DNA from: CAYJAY01 sp964368445
Lineage (GTDB): Bacteria; Bacillota; Clostridia; Oscillospirales; Ruminococcaceae
DNA: 64,000 bases
Assembly: GCA_964368445.1 (NCBI GenBank)
Contig: CAYJAY010000008.1
Coordinates: 9,357-73,356, forward strand
Direction: 5' to 3'
The position numbers and the translations under genes are program-made. Shown here piece after piece: positions 18,520 through 27,955 of this stretch (position 1 is the stretch's first letter; each line of letters begins with the position of its first letter). The notes below the pieces were generated by a model that was given only the letters and a program-made list of their open reading frames with translations, was not told where the DNA came from and made no database searches.

Positions 18520-20496
18520 ATGAATAAAAACAGGGGATTTACAACTGAAATATTATTTAGTCTGCTTGCGGTATGCTACGTTGTTTTGGTGGCATACCTT
18601 GTGGTGCTTCGCTCTGCCTATGTCTTCATAGCTATTGGTTTGACGATTTTTGTTGTTACTATCTTTGTATTGAATGTGTTCAGGCTACGACAAAGCATAA
18701 GCCGGATTATAAACGGAGCAAAAAAAGGGATTAACGAGGATAGACAGTCGATTTTAAGCTCTATGTCAACCCCTGTTCTTGTAACCGACCGACTAGGAAA
18801 GGTTCTTTGGTATAATTCGGCTTTTTCAAGCAGGGTGCTTTCACATAAACGATCTATATTTCTTGAGGATATAGTCGAAACGGTGGACGAATTTGATTCG
18901 GAAAAAAGCCTTTCGCCCGACGGATTGGGGCTGTATTACGACGGGAAGCATTTCACAGTTTATTCTAACATTTCGAAACCCGGTGTAAGCGCGCTTTATG
19001 TGTCGCTCTTTGTAGAAGACACCGAGAAAAACCGTCTTTCGGTTGAGTTTCAAAAACGCAGGCCCAGCATTATTCTTTTTATGGTGGACAACTATGACGA
19101 GGTTGGGGTTGAAACGGGGGAGAGCGAGCGTTCCGAACTTATGGCGATAGTCAACCGAACGCTTGAAAATTTTATTAACTCGACAAGCGGTGTTTTAACG
19201 CGAATAAGTTCAAGAAGTTATTTTGCTGTTATTGAAGAACAACATATCACCAAGGTAATTGAAAAACGTTTTGTGATTCTTGATGAGGTTAGATCTATTC
19301 CGACAAGCGGGAACATTCCGCTAACCCTTTCGATAGGGGTCGGCAGAGGCGCTAGAACCTATTATGAAAACTATCTTCGAGCAAAACAGGCGCTCGACAT
19401 GTCGCTTGGGCGCGGGGGAGACCAAGCCGCGCTTAAGACAAAGGACGGATATGACTTTTTCGGAGGGGTTTCAAGGGCGGTTGAAAAACGCAATAAAGTT
19501 AAATCAAGGATAATCGGAGCGGCGTTTGCCGATCTTATAAAATCCGCCGACAACCTTGTTGTAATGGGACATAAGATGTCCGATCTCGATTCGCTTGGGG
19601 CTTGCGTAGGAGTTATGAGAATAGCGAGTTTTTACAATAAGCAGACAAAGATAGTTTTTGACCCAACAGCGACGATGGCGCTTCCGCTTTATGACAGGCT
19701 TATAAAAGAAGGCTATGGCGACTGTTTTGTTTCGCCGTCCAATGCTTTAGACGAATATACGAAAAATACTCTTGCAGTAGTGGTGGATTGCCACACCCCG
19801 GCCCAGCTCGACCGGCCGGAGCTTATAAACATGGCGGCCAACATTGTCGTAATAGACCATCATCGTAAGATGGTTAACCACATAGACAACGCGGTTTTGT
19901 TCTATCATGAAGCGTATACCTCGTCGTGTTGCGAGATGGTTACCGAACTCCTTCAAGCGTTAGGGTCGGTTAACATGAAACCGACAAAGGTTGAAGCAAT
20001 TGCGCTTATGGGCGGCATAATGCTAGACACCAAAAACTTTTCCGTCAGGACAGGGGTTCGAACGTTTGACGCGGCGGCTTATCTTAGAAAACTAGGAGCG
20101 GACAGTTCCGAAGCAAAACTGTTGTTTGCGACGGGGCTTGATGTGTACTTAAAAAAGACCGAAGTTGTCTCGTCGGCGCGCATGTATAAAGGTTGTGCGA
20201 TTGCGGTTTCGGACAATCTTTCAAACCAACTGGCCCTTGTCATTCCTCAAGCGGCAGACGACTTATTAAGTATCGAGGGTACAAAGGCTTCGATAGTTGC
20301 GGTTAAAAAGACCGATAAGATGTATCGTCTTTCGGCACGCTCGTTTGGGGAACACAACGTCCAACTCATTATGGAACTTATGGGCGGCGGCGGAAATCAG
20401 ATGATGGCGGGCGCTGAAGTCGAAGCGAAAAACACAACCGAAGTTATCGCGAAGATGGAAAAAGCGATAGACGAATATTTGAGTTTGAACAATTAA
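18520..20496 (+). CDS. gdpP: Cyclic-di-AMP phosphodiesterase GdpP
   Basis: 658-residue membrane protein that hydrolyses c-di-AMP. Two N-terminal helices (about 10-55) are followed by a PAS-like domain (70-170) and a degenerate GGDEF domain (170-310) without a GGDEF motif (IGVGRGARTYYENYLRAK region). A DHH domain follows, with VVMGHKMSDLDSLG, VVDCHTPAQ and VIDHHRK, and then a DHHA1 domain with MGGGGNQMMAGAEV. The order gdpP-rplI-dnaB is conserved in Bacillota, which supports the call. The ATG follows GAGGGTTTA and lies 13 bp after rnj. Confidence 0.95.
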   Translation: MNKNRGFTTEILFSLLAVCYVVLVAYLVVLRSAYVFIAIGLTIFVVTIFVLNVFRLRQSISRIINGAKKGINEDRQSILSSMSTPVLVTDRLGKVLWYNSAFSSRVLSHKRSIFLEDIVETVDEFDSEKSLSPDGLGLYYDGKHFTVYSNISKPGVSALYVSLFVEDTEKNRLSVEFQKRRPSIILFMVDNYDEVGVETGESERSELMAIVNRTLENFINSTSGVLTRISSRSYFAVIEEQHITKVIEKRFVILDEVRSIPTSGNIPLTLSIGVGRGARTYYENYLRAKQALDMSLGRGGDQAALKTKDGYDFFGGVSRAVEKRNKVKSRIIGAAFADLIKSADNLVVMGHKMSDLDSLGACVGVMRIASFYNKQTKIVFDPTATMALPLYDRLIKEGYGDCFVSPSNALDEYTKNTLAVVVDCHTPAQLDRPELINMAANIVVIDHHRKMVNHIDNAVLFYHEAYTSSCCEMVTELLQALGSVNMKPTKVEAIALMGGIMLDTKNFSVRTGVRTFDAAAYLRKLGADSSEAKLLFATGLDVYLKKTEVVSSARMYKGCAIAVSDNLSNQLALVIPQAADDLLSIEGTKASIVAVKKTDKMYRLSARSFGEHNVQLIMELMGGGGNQMMAGAEVEAKNTTEVIAKMEKAIDEYLSLNN

Positions 20497-20565
20497 TTTT
20501 TAAAGTAAGTTTAAAATATAAAAAGTAATATCATTATCTATGAAAGAAACAAGAGGGTTTTTAAA

Positions 20566-21006
20566 ATGAAAGTAGTTTTGCTTGAAGATGTAAAGAGCAT
20601 AGGGAAAAAGAACGAGATTGTAAACGTATCAGACGGATACGCAAGGAATTTTTTGTTTCCGAGAAAACTTGCGAAAGAAGCAACGGCGGGGGCGATTGGC
20701 GAAGTTAACGCCAAAAATGAATCGATAGCGCGTCAAAAAGCAATTGAACTTGATGAAGCGAAAAAGCTAGCGCAAAAGATAGACGGCAAAGAGATAAAAA
20801 TTCAAGCAAAAGCCGGCACAAACAATCGTCTTTTCGGTTCGGTCACGTCAAAAGAGATAGCGGAAGAGATTGAAAAACAACTTGGCGTTGAAGTAGATAA
20901 AAAGAAGGTAACTGCCGCCGAGATAAAGGCTTTCGGAAACTATGAAGCGACGGTTAAGCTTTATTCCGGAGTATCGGCAAAACTTAAAGTTGTAGTTGAA
21001 GCATAG
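20566..21006 (+). CDS. rplI: 50S ribosomal protein L9
   Basis: 146-residue L9. It has the classic opening MKVVLLEDVKSIGKKNEIV, YARNFLFPRKLA, a long Lys/Glu-rich connecting helix (about 45-80), and the C-terminal RNA-binding domain with GTNNRLFGSVTSKEIAE. It binds 23S rRNA and the L1 stalk base. It lies between gdpP and dnaB, the usual arrangement. Confidence 0.98.
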   Translation: MKVVLLEDVKSIGKKNEIVNVSDGYARNFLFPRKLAKEATAGAIGEVNAKNESIARQKAIELDEAKKLAQKIDGKEIKIQAKAGTNNRLFGSVTSKEIAEEIEKQLGVEVDKKKVTAAEIKAFGNYEATVKLYSGVSAKLKVVVEA

Positions 21007-21054
21007 CGCATTTTTTGTTTAAAACAACAAAGCAAAGAAAGGAACAGCTTTTAC

Positions 21055-22425
21055 GTGGAGCAAAAAACAAACTTCAATTTTGAAGCTATGGGAATAAACG
21101 CCCCTTTTTCAAGTGATGCGGAGCAGGCGGTTATAGGGGCTATAATAACCGATTCCTCGACCCTTTACGAGGTCATGGGGATTTTGTCTGCCGAGAATTT
21201 CTATCATCAATATAACAAACAGATCTTTAAAGAGATAGTTTTGATGTTTACCGCCGGAAAACCTATCGACTTTGTTACGGTGTTTGACGCAGTGTCTACT
21301 GCTGGAGTTTTTGAAAACGACGGCGACGCAAAAAATTATCTGTACGGAATAACCCAATCGGTTCCGACCGTCTCAAACGTCGGAACGTATGCTAGAATTG
21401 TATATGATAAATATCTTTTGCGTTCGCTAATAATAGCATCAAAAGAGATATCGGAACAAGCGGCAGATCAAAATGAAACCGCAACAAGGCTTTTAGATTT
21501 TGCGGAACAAAAGATATATGATATACGAAACGGAAAGAGTTCATCTGAACTTACCCATATTGAAGCGGTAATAATGGAGACGCTTGAACATCTTTCCAAG
21601 ATTTCGGGTCCCGATAAAAATAAATTCCTTGGGCTTAAAACGGGATTCACCCATCTCGACAGCACGCTTACGGGGCTCAACAAATCCGACCTTATAATCT
21701 TGGCGGCTCGTCCCGGCGTTGGAAAGACAAGCTTTGCACTTAACGTTTTGACCAACGTAGCAAAACAAAACGAACAAGCCTCGGTCGCTATCTTCTCGCT
21801 CGAGATGACAAAAATGCAACTTGTCGAAAGAATTTTAAGCGCCGAATCTGGGGTTAACTCGTACCTTTTCCGAACGGGAGAGTTTAAGGACGACGACTTT
21901 ACCAACATAGCGAGAACGTCGGAAAAGATAAGTAAATCGCGAATATTCATAGACGACACCTCAGGTATATCGGTTACCGAGATTAAAGCAAAATGTCGAC
22001 GTGTCGACAACCTAGGCCTTATAATTGTCGACTATCTCCAACTTATGGGTGGTGGAGGAAAACGAAACGAATCTCGAAACCAAGAGATTTCCGATATAAC
22101 AAGGGCGTTTAAGATTATGGCAAAAGAGCTTGATGTTCCTATTATCCTTTTGTCACAACTAAGCCGTGCCGGAGACAAACAACAAACCCCAAGAAAGCCG
22201 ATGCTTTCCGACCTTCGCGACTCGGGATCAATCGAACAAGATGCCGACATAGTTTTGTTTTTACACCGCGACAGGGTAGAAGAAGGCGAGATGGAACAAA
22301 GTTATCTCGAAGATATAAATCTAATTGTGGCAAAAAACCGCCATGGTGAAGTTCGTAACATAAACTTAAAATGGGACGGAAAACATACAAAATTCTCTTC
22401 TGTGGAGTATATGCAGGATGCGTGA
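21055..22425 (+). CDS. dnaB: Replicative DNA helicase DnaB
   Basis: 456-residue hexameric helicase. The N-terminal domain (PFSSDAEQAVIGAIITDS) is followed by a RecA-like domain with Walker A AARPGVGKTSFALN, the Walker B region LIIVDYLQLM, SRNQEISDITRAFKIMAKEL and LSDLRDSGSIEQDAD. The GTG start at 21055 has AAAGGA 11 bases upstream. Its last 8 bases overlap tilS. It is called dnaC in Bacillus nomenclature. Confidence 0.97.
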   Translation: MEQKTNFNFEAMGINAPFSSDAEQAVIGAIITDSSTLYEVMGILSAENFYHQYNKQIFKEIVLMFTAGKPIDFVTVFDAVSTAGVFENDGDAKNYLYGITQSVPTVSNVGTYARIVYDKYLLRSLIIASKEISEQAADQNETATRLLDFAEQKIYDIRNGKSSSELTHIEAVIMETLEHLSKISGPDKNKFLGLKTGFTHLDSTLTGLNKSDLIILAARPGVGKTSFALNVLTNVAKQNEQASVAIFSLEMTKMQLVERILSAESGVNSYLFRTGEFKDDDFTNIARTSEKISKSRIFIDDTSGISVTEIKAKCRRVDNLGLIIVDYLQLMGGGGKRNESRNQEISDITRAFKIMAKELDVPIILLSQLSRAGDKQQTPRKPMLSDLRDSGSIEQDADIVLFLHRDRVEEGEMEQSYLEDINLIVAKNRHGEVRNINLKWDGKHTKFSSVEYMQDA

Positions 22426-23779
22426 TGTCGTTTTTAATTCTCTTGAAAAAAGAGGTGTTTCTTTTCGGGATAAAAACGTATTAGTGTGTGTTTCGGGCGG
22501 CGCGGATTCAATTGCGCTTGCCGATTTTATCGTTCAAAACAAACAGGAACTTTGTATAAAAAACATCTTTGTTTGCCACTTTAACCATGGAACACGCGAC
22601 AAAGAAAATTTTTTGGAACAACAACTTGTCGAGGATTTTTGCAAAATAAACAACGTGAAGATGTTTGTCGGTTTTGGAAGAATGAACGAAATTTCGCGGC
22701 CGAAAGGTATGTCGTTTGAAGTGTTTGCTCGAAATTTGCGACACGATTTTTTCAAACAGACGGCAATGCAAAACGACGCGTTAATCTTGACAGCACACAA
22801 CATGAATGACCGCGCCGAAACATTTTTGCTTAACACTATAAGGGGAAGCGGAATTTCGGGTGCACGCTCGATAGAAGCAGTTTCACAACGTGCATACCGC
22901 CCGCTTATCGACGTGTCGAGACAGCTAATAGAGGACTATTGTAAAAAACGCAGTTTGAAATACGCTACCGACAGTTCCAACTTATCGGAACAGTATTCAA
23001 GGAATAAAATACGTCTTTCGGTTTTCCCAAAGCTTTTGGAGGTTAACCAAAAGGCTGTTGAAAATATATCAAGGTTTTGCGATGTCGCGCAGGAAGCGGA
23101 TAACTTTCTTGCAAAAGAAACGCAAAAATTAATTGAAATTTGTGATAACAAAAATGGTGGATTTAAAACAGAACGGTTTCTTTTAGCGGATGAGTTTTTA
23201 CAAAAACAGCTTTTAAAAAAACTTCTTTTTGAAAATTCCGATAATGTAACTGAAAAGATGATTAACTTAATATTAAAAGCTATTAAGAGTAAAACGACGG
23301 TTCAGGTTGAAAAAAACATTTTTTTTGTGTGTGAAAACGACGAATTTCGATTTGAAACCAAACAGCAAAACGAAAGCACGTTGCAATACCTAACGCAGTT
23401 TAAAAAGGGCAATTTAAAGCTAAACAGCATGTACAAAGCCGTCTGTGAAATAAAATTATTTGAATTTTCTCGGTTAAACGAAAAAAATTTAAAAAATGTT
23501 TACAATAATTGTCCTGATTGTGGTAAAATAGTTGGTGATTTATATTTTAGAACGAGAGAACAACATGATGTTTTTACTTCAAGGCGGCGCAACGTTTCAA
23601 AGAAACTGAAAAAACTTTTTAACGAGCTTAAACTTACCGAACAACAAAAGACGTTGTATCCTGTTTTAGCGGATGACGTTGGGGTTGTTTGGGTATATGG
23701 CGAAGGTGTCGACAAACGAGTTGCAGCGGACGAAAAAACAAAATCAATTATTAATATAAACATTGAGTTGGAGGTATAA
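22418..23779 (+). CDS. tilS: tRNA(Ile)-lysidine synthase
   Basis: 453-residue PP-loop ATPase that changes C34 of the minor tRNA-Ile to lysidine, making it read AUA. VCVSGGADSIAL is the ATP pyrophosphatase loop; CHFNHGTRDKE, LTAHNMNDRAETFLLN and IRGSGISGARSI are TilS signatures. The C-terminal third is divergent but contains a PDCGKIVGDLYFRTRE segment typical of the TilS C-terminal domain. It overlaps dnaB by 8 bases and ends one base before hpt. The tilS-hpt-ftsH order is a conserved Gram-positive cluster. Confidence 0.94.
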   Translation: MRDVVFNSLEKRGVSFRDKNVLVCVSGGADSIALADFIVQNKQELCIKNIFVCHFNHGTRDKENFLEQQLVEDFCKINNVKMFVGFGRMNEISRPKGMSFEVFARNLRHDFFKQTAMQNDALILTAHNMNDRAETFLLNTIRGSGISGARSIEAVSQRAYRPLIDVSRQLIEDYCKKRSLKYATDSSNLSEQYSRNKIRLSVFPKLLEVNQKAVENISRFCDVAQEADNFLAKETQKLIEICDNKNGGFKTERFLLADEFLQKQLLKKLLFENSDNVTEKMINLILKAIKSKTTVQVEKNIFFVCENDEFRFETKQQNESTLQYLTQFKKGNLKLNSMYKAVCEIKLFEFSRLNEKNLKNVYNNCPDCGKIVGDLYFRTREQHDVFTSRRRNVSKKLKKLFNELKLTEQQKTLYPVLADDVGVVWVYGEGVDKRVAADEKTKSIININIELEV

Positions 23780-23780
23780 T

Positions 23781-24347
23781 ATGCATCAAGACATTTTAAA
23801 GACCCTTATTACCGAACAGGAGATTGCAAACAGGGTTAAAGAACTTGGCAAACAAATCTCAAAAGATTATGCTAACTGTGAAGATCTTTTGGTTATAAGT
23901 GTCTTAAAGGGCTCAATACTTTTTGTTGCCGATCTTATCCGTGAGATTGACGTGCACACCGAGATAGACTTCATGGTAGTTTCGAGTTTCGAGGGTGGAG
24001 TTAAAAGCACCGGTGTTGTTAAAATAGTTAAAGACCTCGATATACCGATAGATAAAAAAGATCTCTTGATCGTAGAAGATATTTTAGACAGCGGAAAAAC
24101 GTTGTCCTATCTTCGCGAGATTTTGAATGGACGTAATCCGAAAAGCTTAAAAATTTGCACTTTGCTTGACAAACCCGTAAGAAGGGAAGCGGACGTATAC
24201 GCCGACTATATAGGCTTTACCGTTCCTGACGAGTTTGTCGTTGGATATGGGTTAGACTATGAAGAAAGATATCGCAACGTTCCTTATATCGGAATTTTGA
24301 AACCCAGCGTATACACCGCGCAAGACGCAAAGGATCTTGGACTGTAA
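23781..24347 (+). CDS. hpt: Hypoxanthine phosphoribosyltransferase
   Basis: 188-residue purine salvage enzyme converting hypoxanthine and guanine to IMP and GMP. The PRPP-binding motif is LIVEDILDSGKTLSYL; ISVLKGSILFVADLIREI and DYIGFTVPDEFVVGYGLDY are other family blocks. ATG 23781 is selected by GGAGG 6 bases upstream; six extra codons upstream lie inside tilS. In Bacillota this protein is often encoded next to ftsH and tilS, as here. Confidence 0.96.
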   Translation: MHQDILKTLITEQEIANRVKELGKQISKDYANCEDLLVISVLKGSILFVADLIREIDVHTEIDFMVVSSFEGGVKSTGVVKIVKDLDIPIDKKDLLIVEDILDSGKTLSYLREILNGRNPKSLKICTLLDKPVRREADVYADYIGFTVPDEFVVGYGLDYEERYRNVPYIGILKPSVYTAQDAKDLGL

Positions 24348-24384
24348 AAAATAAAATTTAAATAAAGAGAAGAGAATTTAAACG

Positions 24385-26397
24385 ATGCAGACAAACAACA
24401 ATCGAAATAACAGAGGTGTGCCGATAATTGTATTTATTGTGTTGGCGCTCTCGATACTTTTTTTGGTTAACAATTTGGGGGATGAGCCAAGCGAGAAGTA
24501 TTCTGAAATTGTAACGATGTTTAAAAACGATGAGGTATCCTCGTTCACGTTTGATTACGACAGCGGAAGACTTTCGTATGAGTTGTTCACCGACGAAGAA
24601 GGAGCGACACCACATATATACACAATACCAAGCGTCTATCAATTTGTGGAAGATGTTTGGGATTCCGTTGAAGTATACAATGATGAAAATCCTGACAATC
24701 CAATTGAATATGATATAACAAGAACCTCCGATATATGGAGCATGATATTCTCGGTTCTTCCGCTTGTGCTTATGGTTGGAGTTATTATCTTCTTCTATTT
24801 CTCGATGATGGGACAAGGCGGCGGAAAGATTGGTTCTGTCGGCAAGGCAAGAACCAAAAACGCCGCGGAAGAGGGAAGAAAGGCTACGTTTGAAGACGTT
24901 GCCGGAGCAGACGAAGAAAAAGAAGAACTAACCGAGATAGTCGAATACCTCAAAAATCCGCTTGATTTTGGAACACTTGGAGCAAAAATTCCGAGGGGTG
25001 TCTTGCTTGTTGGCCCTCCGGGAACGGGTAAAACTTTGCTTGCAAGGGCGGTAGCCGGCGAGGCCGGAGTTCCGTTCTATTCGATATCGGGTTCAGACTT
25101 TGTTGAGCTTTATGTCGGTGTCGGAGCGTCAAGGGTTCGTGACCTTTTTGACAAGGCCAAGAAAACAAGACCGTCGATTATCTTTATTGACGAGATCGAT
25201 GCAGTCGGTCGCCGTAGGGGCGCGGGACTTGGCGGCGGACACGACGAACGCGAACAAACGCTAAACCAACTGCTTGTTGAGATGGACGGTTTTTCAACTA
25301 ACGACGGAGTTATAGTCATGGCGGCAACCAACCGAAACGATATACTTGATCCGGCTCTTCTTCGTCCGGGAAGATTTGACCGCGAAGTTTTTGTCGGCTA
25401 TCCCGACATGAAAGGCAGAGAAGAGATCCTTAAAGTTCATGCGCGAAATAAACCGCTAGGCCCCGATGTTGACCTCTCGACAATAGCAAAATCGACCCCC
25501 GGATTTACCGGAGCGGACCTTGAAAACCTTCTTAACGAAGCGGCATTGCTTGCGGCTCGTAAGAAGCGCAAAGCTATTACGGAGCAAGATATCGAAGAAG
25601 CTACGATGAAAGTAATCGTAGGACCCGAAAAGAAATCGCGCGTTGTAACGGAGCACGAAAGAAAACTCACGGCATACCACGAAGCGGGTCACGCAATAGC
25701 CCACTATTATTTCACACCGGACAAACCGGTACACCAAATTTCGATAATTCCCCGCGGTTCTGCCGGAGGATATACAGTGTCGTTGCCGGTTGAGGACAAA
25801 CAATATAGAACCAAAAACGAGATGTATAACGAAATTATAACTCTTCTGGGCGGACGTGTCGCAGAGGCGTTAACGCTTGACGATATCTCGACAGGCGCGT
25901 CAAACGACCTACAAAGGGCAACAGCAATCGCTCGGGGTATGGTGACGAAATACGGATTTTCTAAAAAACTAGGCCCCGTTGTTTACGGCTCACAAGATGA
26001 GGTTTTCCTTGGAAGAGATTTCACACAACAACAAAAAAACTATTCCGAAAACTTTGCCAACGAGATTGACATCGAGATAAAATCAATCATAGAAGAATGT
26101 TTTGATAAATGTGAAGATATCTTGACGCAACATAAAGACAAACTTGAAGTTGTGACTTCGGCGTTGCTTGAATTTGAAAAGATGGACGGAAACACGTTTA
26201 AATCTATAATGGAAAACGACAGCAAGGACGGCGTTGACATTCTTCTTCCGTTAAAAGCAAAATACGAACAACAAAAAAACACAGAAAAGGAACAGGTTCA
26301 AGAGGATAGTCTCGACGAGACATTAAACGAACCAGTCGAAAGCGAGCAAACAAAGAGCGAACAAACAGAAAACGACCAAACCGAAGACCAACAATAA
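24385..26397 (+). CDS. ftsH: ATP-dependent zinc metalloprotease FtsH
   Basis: 670-residue membrane AAA+ protease for quality control of membrane and regulatory proteins. Two helices (about 12-31 and 117-140) flank a short outside loop. The AAA module has Walker A GPPGTGKTLLARAV, Walker B IIFIDEIDAVG and the second region of homology MAATNRNDILDPALLRPGRFD. The zinc-binding HEAGH is at about residue 432. The last 40 residues are a Glu/Gln/Thr repeat tail (EQTKSEQTENDQTED). A terminator follows at 26411. Confidence 0.97.
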   Translation: MQTNNNRNNRGVPIIVFIVLALSILFLVNNLGDEPSEKYSEIVTMFKNDEVSSFTFDYDSGRLSYELFTDEEGATPHIYTIPSVYQFVEDVWDSVEVYNDENPDNPIEYDITRTSDIWSMIFSVLPLVLMVGVIIFFYFSMMGQGGGKIGSVGKARTKNAAEEGRKATFEDVAGADEEKEELTEIVEYLKNPLDFGTLGAKIPRGVLLVGPPGTGKTLLARAVAGEAGVPFYSISGSDFVELYVGVGASRVRDLFDKAKKTRPSIIFIDEIDAVGRRRGAGLGGGHDEREQTLNQLLVEMDGFSTNDGVIVMAATNRNDILDPALLRPGRFDREVFVGYPDMKGREEILKVHARNKPLGPDVDLSTIAKSTPGFTGADLENLLNEAALLAARKKRKAITEQDIEEATMKVIVGPEKKSRVVTEHERKLTAYHEAGHAIAHYYFTPDKPVHQISIIPRGSAGGYTVSLPVEDKQYRTKNEMYNEIITLLGGRVAEALTLDDISTGASNDLQRATAIARGMVTKYGFSKKLGPVVYGSQDEVFLGRDFTQQQKNYSENFANEIDIEIKSIIEECFDKCEDILTQHKDKLEVVTSALLEFEKMDGNTFKSIMENDSKDGVDILLPLKAKYEQQKNTEKEQVQEDSLDETLNEPVESEQTKSEQTENDQTEDQQ

Positions 26398-26410
26398 ATT
26401 TAATTTTAAT

Positions 26411-26445
26411 AAAACGAGGGAATGTTTTGGCGTTTCCCTCGTTTT
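26411..26445 (+). terminator. Rho-independent terminator after ftsH
   Basis: A perfect 12-bp stem (26411-26422 with 26434-26445) has an 11-base loop. The 3' arm ends in TTTT followed by ATTTA. It closes the plus-strand housekeeping run. Confidence 0.85.
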
Positions 26446-26496
26446 ATTTAATAAAGGTATGTATTTTATCATCAAGAAAGGAATAGAGTATTACTG

Positions 26497-27750
26497 ATGG
26501 AAAATTTTTTTACTAAAGCAAAATCTAAAAATTCAACGACGGTTGCAAATGCCACTAATGTTGTTAATTCTACAATGGTGGACTATACTAAACATAAGCA
26601 CGAGACCTTTTTACAAGACCCGTTTAACGAGATAGACGGTTTGGTTCTCGCGCAAGCGAGTTATTTCGACATCAAAGGAATGGTCGGAGAATTTAAAGAT
26701 GATTTGGAAAAAGAAACTGGTGGTTTAAACAGGATGTTTAAATCATGGTGGCAAAATATAAATAATTCTAAGACCCCATTTTCCGCTTTATATAAAGCTG
26801 AGAAATTTGATGATATGTTGCTTCATACGTCGTATGAAGTGTCCAACCGAGAGATTTTATATGCCGTCTGCGCAAGCCCCAGATTTCGAGACGTTTTGAT
26901 AGACTTTTTTTCGTATAAGCTGGATAAACAAACAGCGGAACAGTTTTCTGCCGTTACGTTCACCCTGCCGAGCGGTCAAACGGTTGTCGCTTTTCGTGGA
27001 ACAGACAGCACGGTGGTGGGTTGGAAAGAGGATTTCAACATGACACATCTCCGCGCAGTTCCAAGCCAGCTTTCCGCGACAAGGTATCTTAACGTAGTGG
27101 GACGACAAGCAAAAGGCGATATCTATGTGGTTGGACATTCCAAAGGCGGAAACCTTGCGGTTTATGCGGGGGTTTTTGCGGACAAAGAAGTTCAAGACAA
27201 GATAAAAATTATCTATGATTATGACGGGCTTGGATTTATGCCGGATACATTTGACGACAAGCAAAAAAACGCCATACAGGACAGAATTATAAAGATAATG
27301 CCGGAAGGATCGATAGTTGGGGTCATGCTTGAAAGCATAGGTTCGATTAAAGTTGTCAAAAGTAACAAAGTCGGGATTATGCAACACGAAGCGGCTTCGT
27401 GGGAAGTCGAGGGTAACGAATTTATAAAAAGCGACAGCGTCACAAATAGGGTTAAATACATTGATAAAACGCTCAACACATTTATAAACAACCTCTCGCC
27501 CGAGCAAAGAAAAACTGTTATAGACACAGTTTTTTCGTTGATCGATTCGATTAAAGCGGAACGCCTTTCTGACCTTGGGCCGCTTATTTCAAAAGAAAAA
27601 GAGACGATTAGAAACTCGATTAAAGACATAGACGAAGAGACCTCTAAATGTATCAAAGAGGTGTTTAAGTTGTTTTTAAAAACATCGCTATCCTTTGCGT
27701 TCGGAAGAGAAGAACAGATAAACAAAGATATTGAAGATTTTGAAAAATAG
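26497..27750 (+). CDS. Mbeg1-like (DUF2974) alpha/beta hydrolase
   Basis: 417-residue lipase-like protein with no signal peptide. The nucleophile elbow is Ser215 in VVGHSKGGNLAVYAG. The acid is probably in IIYDYDGLGF and the histidine in GIMQHEAASWEV, matching the DUF2974/Mbeg1-like pattern. The segment VVAFRGTDSTVVGWKEDF before the elbow is also typical of class 3 lipase-like folds. The last 110 residues are helical and charged, without a family assignment. The substrate is unknown. It has its own transcription unit after the ftsH terminator; AAAGGAATAGAG precedes the ATG. An interspersed repeat follows. Confidence 0.75.
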   Translation: MENFFTKAKSKNSTTVANATNVVNSTMVDYTKHKHETFLQDPFNEIDGLVLAQASYFDIKGMVGEFKDDLEKETGGLNRMFKSWWQNINNSKTPFSALYKAEKFDDMLLHTSYEVSNREILYAVCASPRFRDVLIDFFSYKLDKQTAEQFSAVTFTLPSGQTVVAFRGTDSTVVGWKEDFNMTHLRAVPSQLSATRYLNVVGRQAKGDIYVVGHSKGGNLAVYAGVFADKEVQDKIKIIYDYDGLGFMPDTFDDKQKNAIQDRIIKIMPEGSIVGVMLESIGSIKVVKSNKVGIMQHEAASWEVEGNEFIKSDSVTNRVKYIDKTLNTFINNLSPEQRKTVIDTVFSLIDSIKAERLSDLGPLISKEKETIRNSIKDIDEETSKCIKEVFKLFLKTSLSFAFGREEQINKDIEDFEK

Positions 27751-27790
27751 CTGTTTATTTGAAATTTGAAAAAAAGTGATAAATATAATA

Positions 27791-27910
27791 TAATATAAAC
27801 AATCCTCACCTTCGGTGATGATTTTGGAAATACTTCTTGTCGAACTTCGTTCGCCATTTTGCACCGATGGTGCAAAAACCGTAGTATTTCTTGAAATCAA
27901 AGCTACATCT
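27791..27910 (-). repeat. Interspersed ~120-bp palindromic repeat, copy A
   Basis: Read on the minus strand it runs AGATGTAGCTTTGATTTCAA onward and aligns almost base for base with the plus-strand sequence at 56811-56940. It contains three mini-hairpins: TTGCACC/GGTGCAA, CGAAC/GTTCG and TCACC/GGTGA. It is intergenic and non-coding. A more diverged copy lies at 60994-61103. Confidence 0.75.
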
Positions 27911-27955
27911 AAATATAATTTAGGTTGATTTTATCTTTTGTGTTCGGAGAGTTTG

